A stretch of DNA of 64,000 bases, from assembly GCF_029968015.1 (NCBI RefSeq), contig NZ_JASCIS010000017.1, positions 62,001-126,000 of the forward strand. Reading direction: 5' to 3'. The translations under genes and the position numbers were made by a program. The stretch is from Streptomyces luteolus. Lineage in GTDB: Bacteria > Actinomycetota > Actinomycetes > Streptomycetales > Streptomycetaceae. The notes beneath the pieces are model-generated. The model worked only from the letters and a program-made list of their open reading frames with translations. It did no database searches and had not been told where the DNA came from. This document shows positions 60,711 through 64,000 of the stretch, piece after piece. Every line of letters begins with the position of its first letter. The stretch's first letter is position 1.

Positions 60711-62513
60711 GTGGCGGAACGGAGCACGGCTGCCGTCGACGTGGCAGCAGGGAGCGACGAGGAGTCGCTGACCGCCAAGGCGGACCAGGCCACGGCCGAC
60801 GGGGCGGCCAAGAGCCGAGAGACGATGGCTGCCGAGGGCGCGGAGCAGCCCGCCGGCGACGCGGCGGAGACCGCGGAACAGCAGCCCACACCGCCGGAGA
60901 AACCGCAGCCCACACCGCCGGAGGAACCGCAGGCCGCACCGCCCGCGACGGCGCAGGCCGCGCCACCGGAGCTGCACAGTGGCCATAAGCTCGCGCGCCG
61001 CTACCGCCTCGAGGAGTGCGTCACCCGTCTGGACGGTTTCAGCAGCTGGCGTGCCGTCGACGAGAAGCTGCGCCGCGCCGTCGGCGTCCATCTGCTTCCG
61101 GCCGATCATCCGCGCGCCCGCACCGTCCTGTCCGCCGCCCGCTCCTCCGCGCTGCTCGGCGACCCGCGCTTCGTGCAGGTCCTGGACGCGGTCGAGGAGA
61201 ACGACCTCGTGTACGTCGTGCACGAGTGGCTCCCCGACGCCACCGAGCTGACCACCCTGCTCGCCACCGGCCCGCTCGAGGCGCACGACGCGTACCAGCT
61301 GGTCAGCCAGGTCTCCCAGGCCATGGCCGCCGCGCACCGCGAGGGCCTGTCCCATCTGCGGCTCACGCCCAGCGCGGTGCTGCGCAGTTCCTCCGGCCAG
61401 TACCGCATCCGCGGCCTCGCCGTGAACGCCGCGCTGCGCGGCATCAGCAGCGACACCCCGCAGCGCACCGACACGGAGGCGATCGGCGCCCTCCTCTACG
61501 CCTCGCTGACCCAGCGCTGGCCGTACGAGGAGGATGCGTACGGCCTGTCGGGGCTGCCCAAGGACATCGGACTGATCGCACCGGACCAGGTGCGGGCGGG
61601 CGTCCACCGGGGCCTGTCCGAGCTGGCGATGCGCGCCCTGGTCAACGACGGGGCGACGGCCTCCCGGGAGGACCAGCCGTGCACCACCCCGGAGGAGCTG
61701 TCCAAGGCCGTCTCGGAGATGCCGCGCATCCGCCCCCCGGAGCCCACGTTCACGGCGCCGCCGGAGTACCAGCGCACGACGTACCAGCAGGGCACGTACG
61801 GCCGGCCCGCCACGGCGGCGCAGGGCCCGCAGCCCCTGCCGGCCGCACCGCCCGCTCCGCTGCAGAGCCGTACGGGCAAGGCCCTGAAGTGGGCCGTGTC
61901 CGCGCTGCTGATCGCGGCGCTCGGCCTGGGCAGCTGGCAGCTCGCGGACGCCCTGATGGAGCGCGACCAGCCCAGCGGACCCGGCACCTCGCAGCCGGGC
62001 GAGGAAGGGGACGGGCCCAAGACCGCCCCCGGCAAGCCGCTCAAGATCAGCGATGCGTACGAGTTCGCCCCCAGCGGCAGCGGCATCAAGGAGCAGGACG
62101 TGCCGCAGGCCGTGGACGGCGACGCCGGCACCGCCTGGATCACACCGCAGTACAAGGGCTTCGCGAACTTCGGCAACCTTCCGAACCGTAAGCAGGGCAG
62201 CGGCATAATCGTCGATCTCGGCAGCGTCCAGGACGTTTCCGGGTTCGATATCGCCCTGTATCGCGCGGGGCAGAAGGCGGAGGTTCTCGCCGCGCCCGAG
62301 GACGCCTCGCAGCCCTCTTCGCTCGCGGAGTTCTCCAAGGAGCTCAGCAAGCTCGGCCAGACCGGGAACCGGCTCGAGAAGACCCTCGACGAACCGGTGC
62401 GCACCCGGTACCTGCTGGTGCACATCACCTCCCTGGCGACCGACGGTTCGGCGGAGCTCTTCCGGGGCGGGATTTCCGAGATCAAGGTCCTGGGAACGGC
62501 GCGCGAGGAATAG
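60711..62513 (+). CDS. Membrane pseudokinase partner of MurJ
   Basis: About 600 residues. A kinase-like domain (GHKLARRYRLEECVTRLDGFSSWRAVDEKLRRAVGVHLLPAD) lacks the VAIK lysine, the HRD Asp (HREGLSHLRLTPSAVL) and a DFG, so it cannot be an ordinary kinase. One membrane segment (ALKWAVSALLIAALGLGSWQL) and an extracytoplasmic galactose-binding-like domain (AVDGDAGTAWITPQYKG) follow. This equals the C-terminal half of mycobacterial MviN, separated from MurJ here. GTG 60711 after AGGAACGACG; GTG 60651 is possible. Confidence 0.85.
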   Translation: MAERSTAAVDVAAGSDEESLTAKADQATADGAAKSRETMAAEGAEQPAGDAAETAEQQPTPPEKPQPTPPEEPQAAPPATAQAAPPELHSGHKLARRYRLEECVTRLDGFSSWRAVDEKLRRAVGVHLLPADHPRARTVLSAARSSALLGDPRFVQVLDAVEENDLVYVVHEWLPDATELTTLLATGPLEAHDAYQLVSQVSQAMAAAHREGLSHLRLTPSAVLRSSSGQYRIRGLAVNAALRGISSDTPQRTDTEAIGALLYASLTQRWPYEEDAYGLSGLPKDIGLIAPDQVRAGVHRGLSELAMRALVNDGATASREDQPCTTPEELSKAVSEMPRIRPPEPTFTAPPEYQRTTYQQGTYGRPATAAQGPQPLPAAPPAPLQSRTGKALKWAVSALLIAALGLGSWQLADALMERDQPSGPGTSQPGEEGDGPKTAPGKPLKISDAYEFAPSGSGIKEQDVPQAVDGDAGTAWITPQYKGFANFGNLPNRKQGSGIIVDLGSVQDVSGFDIALYRAGQKAEVLAAPEDASQPSSLAEFSKELSKLGQTGNRLEKTLDEPVRTRYLLVHITSLATDGSAELFRGGISEIKVLGTAREE

Positions 62514-62541
62514 CGGCATTACGCGATCACCGGTGCAATTC

Positions 62542-62586
62542 GGGGAAGGCCCAAGAGTCGATGTCCTCCTGGGCTTTCCCCTTTTT
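62542..62586 (+). terminator. Rho-independent terminator with T tract
   Basis: 12-bp stem GGGGAAGGCCCA with a 16-nt loop followed by TTTTT. It ends the DUF6049-murJ-pseudokinase transcript. Confidence 0.9.
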
Positions 62587-62650
62587 GCTGGGACATTACG
62601 GACCTCCTTTCTCCTGGGACATTCCGGACCTCCCCTGGGACATTCCGGAC
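62587..62650. repeat. Three copies of CTGGGACATTNCGGACC upstream of sigM
   Basis: Imperfect 17-bp direct repeats directly upstream of the sigM promoter region. They could be regulator binding sites; none is recognised. Confidence 0.6.
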
Positions 62651-62710
62651 CGTTTACACGCTCTCCGGGACCCCGATACGCTGAGCCCTCGACCGAGGTA
62701 GGGGGAGCAG

Positions 62711-63460
62711 GTGCAGGCGGAGGACATCTCAGGAGCCCCTGACGCGACGCTCCTGGCCCGCCATGTCGACGGGGACCCCGACGCCTTCGGCGAGCTCGTA
62801 CGACGCCATCGCGACCGGCTGTGGGCGGTGGCGCTGCGCACGCTCGGGGACCGGGAGGAAGCCGCGGACGCGGTGCAGGACGCCCTGGTCTCCGCCTATC
62901 GCGCCGCGCACACCTTCCGTGGGCAGTCGGCGGTCACGACCTGGCTGCACCGGATCACCGTCAACGCCTGTCTCGACCGCGCGCGCAAGGCCGCCTCCCG
63001 CAAGACCTCACCGGTCGACGACACGGAACGCCTGGAGCAGCTCCTCGAACCCCATGAGTCGGCGTCCGCGCCGGCCGAGCGGCACGACCTCCACCGCCAG
63101 CTCATCGAGGCGCTCGGCACGCTCCCGCCGGACCAGCGGGCCGCCCTCGTCCTCGTCGACATGCAGGGCTACCCCGTGGCCGAGGCAGCCGCGGTGCTCG
63201 GTGTTCCCACCGGCACCGTGAAGAGCCGCTGCGCCCGCGGCAGAGCCCGCCTGCTGCCGCTGCTCAGCCACCTCCGGGCGGAGGGCTCGGGCCCGCGGCA
63301 GAGAGGCCGAGCCGGTTCGGAGGAAAAGAACCGCGGCGCCGGAAGGAACCGGACGCAGGAGACATCCGTCCCACCGGAAGCACCAGCGAAAGACGCAAGG
63401 ACACAGGGAACAGACCCAGGCGATTCAGCAGCCGTGAAGGGCGGAGGTGGGCGAGCGTGA
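62711..63460 (+). CDS. sigM: ECF RNA polymerase sigma factor SigM
   Basis: A 249-residue ECF sigma factor: region 2 (LLARHVDGDPDAFGELVRRHRDRLWAVALRTLGDREEAADAVQDALVSAYRAAHTFRGQSAVTTWLHRITVNACLD) and region 4 (LPPDQRAALVLVDMQGYPVAEAAAVLGVPTGTVKSRCARGRARLL). A charged tail of about 60 residues follows. Placement next to murJ and followed by a cysteine-type anti-sigma identifies SigM/RsmA. Its stop overlaps rsmA (GTGA). GTG 62711. Confidence 0.92.
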   Translation: MQAEDISGAPDATLLARHVDGDPDAFGELVRRHRDRLWAVALRTLGDREEAADAVQDALVSAYRAAHTFRGQSAVTTWLHRITVNACLDRARKAASRKTSPVDDTERLEQLLEPHESASAPAERHDLHRQLIEALGTLPPDQRAALVLVDMQGYPVAEAAAVLGVPTGTVKSRCARGRARLLPLLSHLRAEGSGPRQRGRAGSEEKNRGAGRNRTQETSVPPEAPAKDARTQGTDPGDSAAVKGGGGRA

Positions 63461-64000
63461 CAGCCACGACCGGCGCGGCCGAGCACCCGGACGTGTCAGA
63501 ACTCTCCGAACTCACCGAGGGCCTGCTCCCGCCGTCCCGCAAGAGCGAGGTACGCGACCACGTCGACGGCTGCGAGCTCTGCGCCGACGTACTCGACTCG
63601 CTGACGGAGATCCGCGAGCTGCTCGGCACACTGCCCGGACCGCCACAGATGCCCGCCGATGTCGCGGGCCGCATCGACGCGGCACTGGCCGCCGAGGCAC
63701 TCCTCGACGCAACTCGCCCTGCGGAAGGGGCAGTCCACGCTCCGGCACGGCTCTCCGGGCAGCCGTCTGAACCTGACGAGCGGGCGGCAGAGCAAGCCTC
63801 CGGGCAAGCGGCCGACCAGCCTTCCGAGCGGACGGCCGACCAGCCCGCCGAGCCGCATGTTTCACGTGAAACGGCGAGCGCTCCCGCGGCCGGTGCTCCG
63901 GATCGGCCCGCCGGACATCCGCGTGCCGCGACCGGCCCCGGCCGTCGTGCGGGCGGTCCGCGTCGACGTCGCCGCAATATCGCGGGAGCCGTGATCGGTG
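63457..64000 (+). CDS. rsmA: Anti-sigma factor RsmA (right end cut)
   Basis: Open to the window edge (181 codons). N-terminal HVDGCELC (HX3CX2C) is the ZAS-type motif; S. coelicolor RsmA binds a [2Fe-2S] cluster there and inhibits SigM. A disordered Ala/Glu/Pro-rich linker follows, containing HVSRET encoded by an in-frame parS, then a basic run (GRRAGGPRRRRRN) that starts the membrane segment. Start GTG 63457 overlaps the sigM stop. The downstream half is outside the window. Confidence 0.9.
   Translation, partial: MTATTGAAEHPDVSELSELTEGLLPPSRKSEVRDHVDGCELCADVLDSLTEIRELLGTLPGPPQMPADVAGRIDAALAAEALLDATRPAEGAVHAPARLSGQPSEPDERAAEQASGQAADQPSERTADQPAEPHVSRETASAPAAGAPDRPAGHPRAATGPGRRAGGPRRRRRNIAGAVIG
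63859..63872. promoter_or_regulatory. parS: parS site (exact consensus) inside rsmA
   Basis: GTTTCACGTGAAAC read in the rsmA frame as the codons for HVSRET. It lies in the disordered linker, so the coding cost is small. Confidence 0.93.

Noticed and set aside
55918..60966. A 1682-codon open frame on the minus strand across the DUF6049-murJ region
   Set aside because: It is antisense to two well-supported genes and has the Arg/Gly/Asp/His-rich composition of a shadow frame in G+C-rich DNA; no domain is recognisable.

Overview
The window is a 64 kb piece of a high-G+C actinobacterial chromosome, almost certainly Streptomyces and from the conserved core close to oriC. Grounds: SsgA and its IclR-type activator SsgR (sporulation proteins restricted to this group), FemX, a Rex/cydABCD locus, a SigM/RsmA pair, the order rpsF-ssb-rpsR-rplI-MATE-dnaB, and twelve copies of the ParB-binding site parS (ten exact GTTTCACGTGAAAC, two with one change). 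Streptomyces parS sites cluster around oriC; sigM/rsmA lie near the trxBA-parAB-dnaA region, so the right edge probably faces oriC.

Layout. 0-5 kb: cydCD (cut by the edge), cydB, cydA under a perfect Rex operator, a cyclophilin-like protein and a HisC-type aminotransferase. 5-13 kb: LacI regulator, metallophosphoesterase, membrane protein, lipoprotein, thiC with a TPP riboswitch, YibE/F protein. 13-18.5 kb: ssgA/ssgR, small membrane proteins, cupin, PtpA-type phosphatase overlapping a cystathionine gamma-lyase-like gene, LysR regulator. 18.5-28.8 kb: a parS-like tandem array, Nudix hydrolase, flavohaemoprotein, DUF2269-like protein, acetyltransferases, MFS/MarR pair, serine hydrolase, and an ArsR regulator divergent from a peptide deformylase (def).

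28,770-36,880 is a complete-looking Tn7-like transposon: tnsA-tnsB-tniB-tniQ with overlapping reading frames, TGTAGGTTC inverted termini, a 6-bp AACCGA direct duplication, and one cargo gene (phosphotransferase-like, with a TTA codon and Glu in place of the catalytic Asp). It sits exactly in what would otherwise be a 9-bp gap between the convergent stop codons of def and dnaB, with its tnsA end against the dnaB 3' end, as Tn7 sits against glmS. No CRISPR or tnsE is visible. This is the most interesting object in the window.

36.9-64 kb: dnaB with DnaA-box-like sequences upstream, MATE exporter, the S6-SSB-S18-L9 operon, cell-wall genes (FemX, an alanine-racemase-like protein, a class A PBP), a GT87 mannosyltransferase, PadR with inositol-phosphate synthase, MFS, PcnA, then the envelope cluster DUF6049-MurJ-pseudokinase and sigM-rsmA.

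Recurring theme: parS is reused as gene parts. Its GTG is the likely start codon of three genes, it forms the centre of two 30-36 bp perfect palindromes acting as a convergent terminator, it lies in frame inside rsmA, and it appears to have seeded a tandem array of about ten 24-26 bp units.
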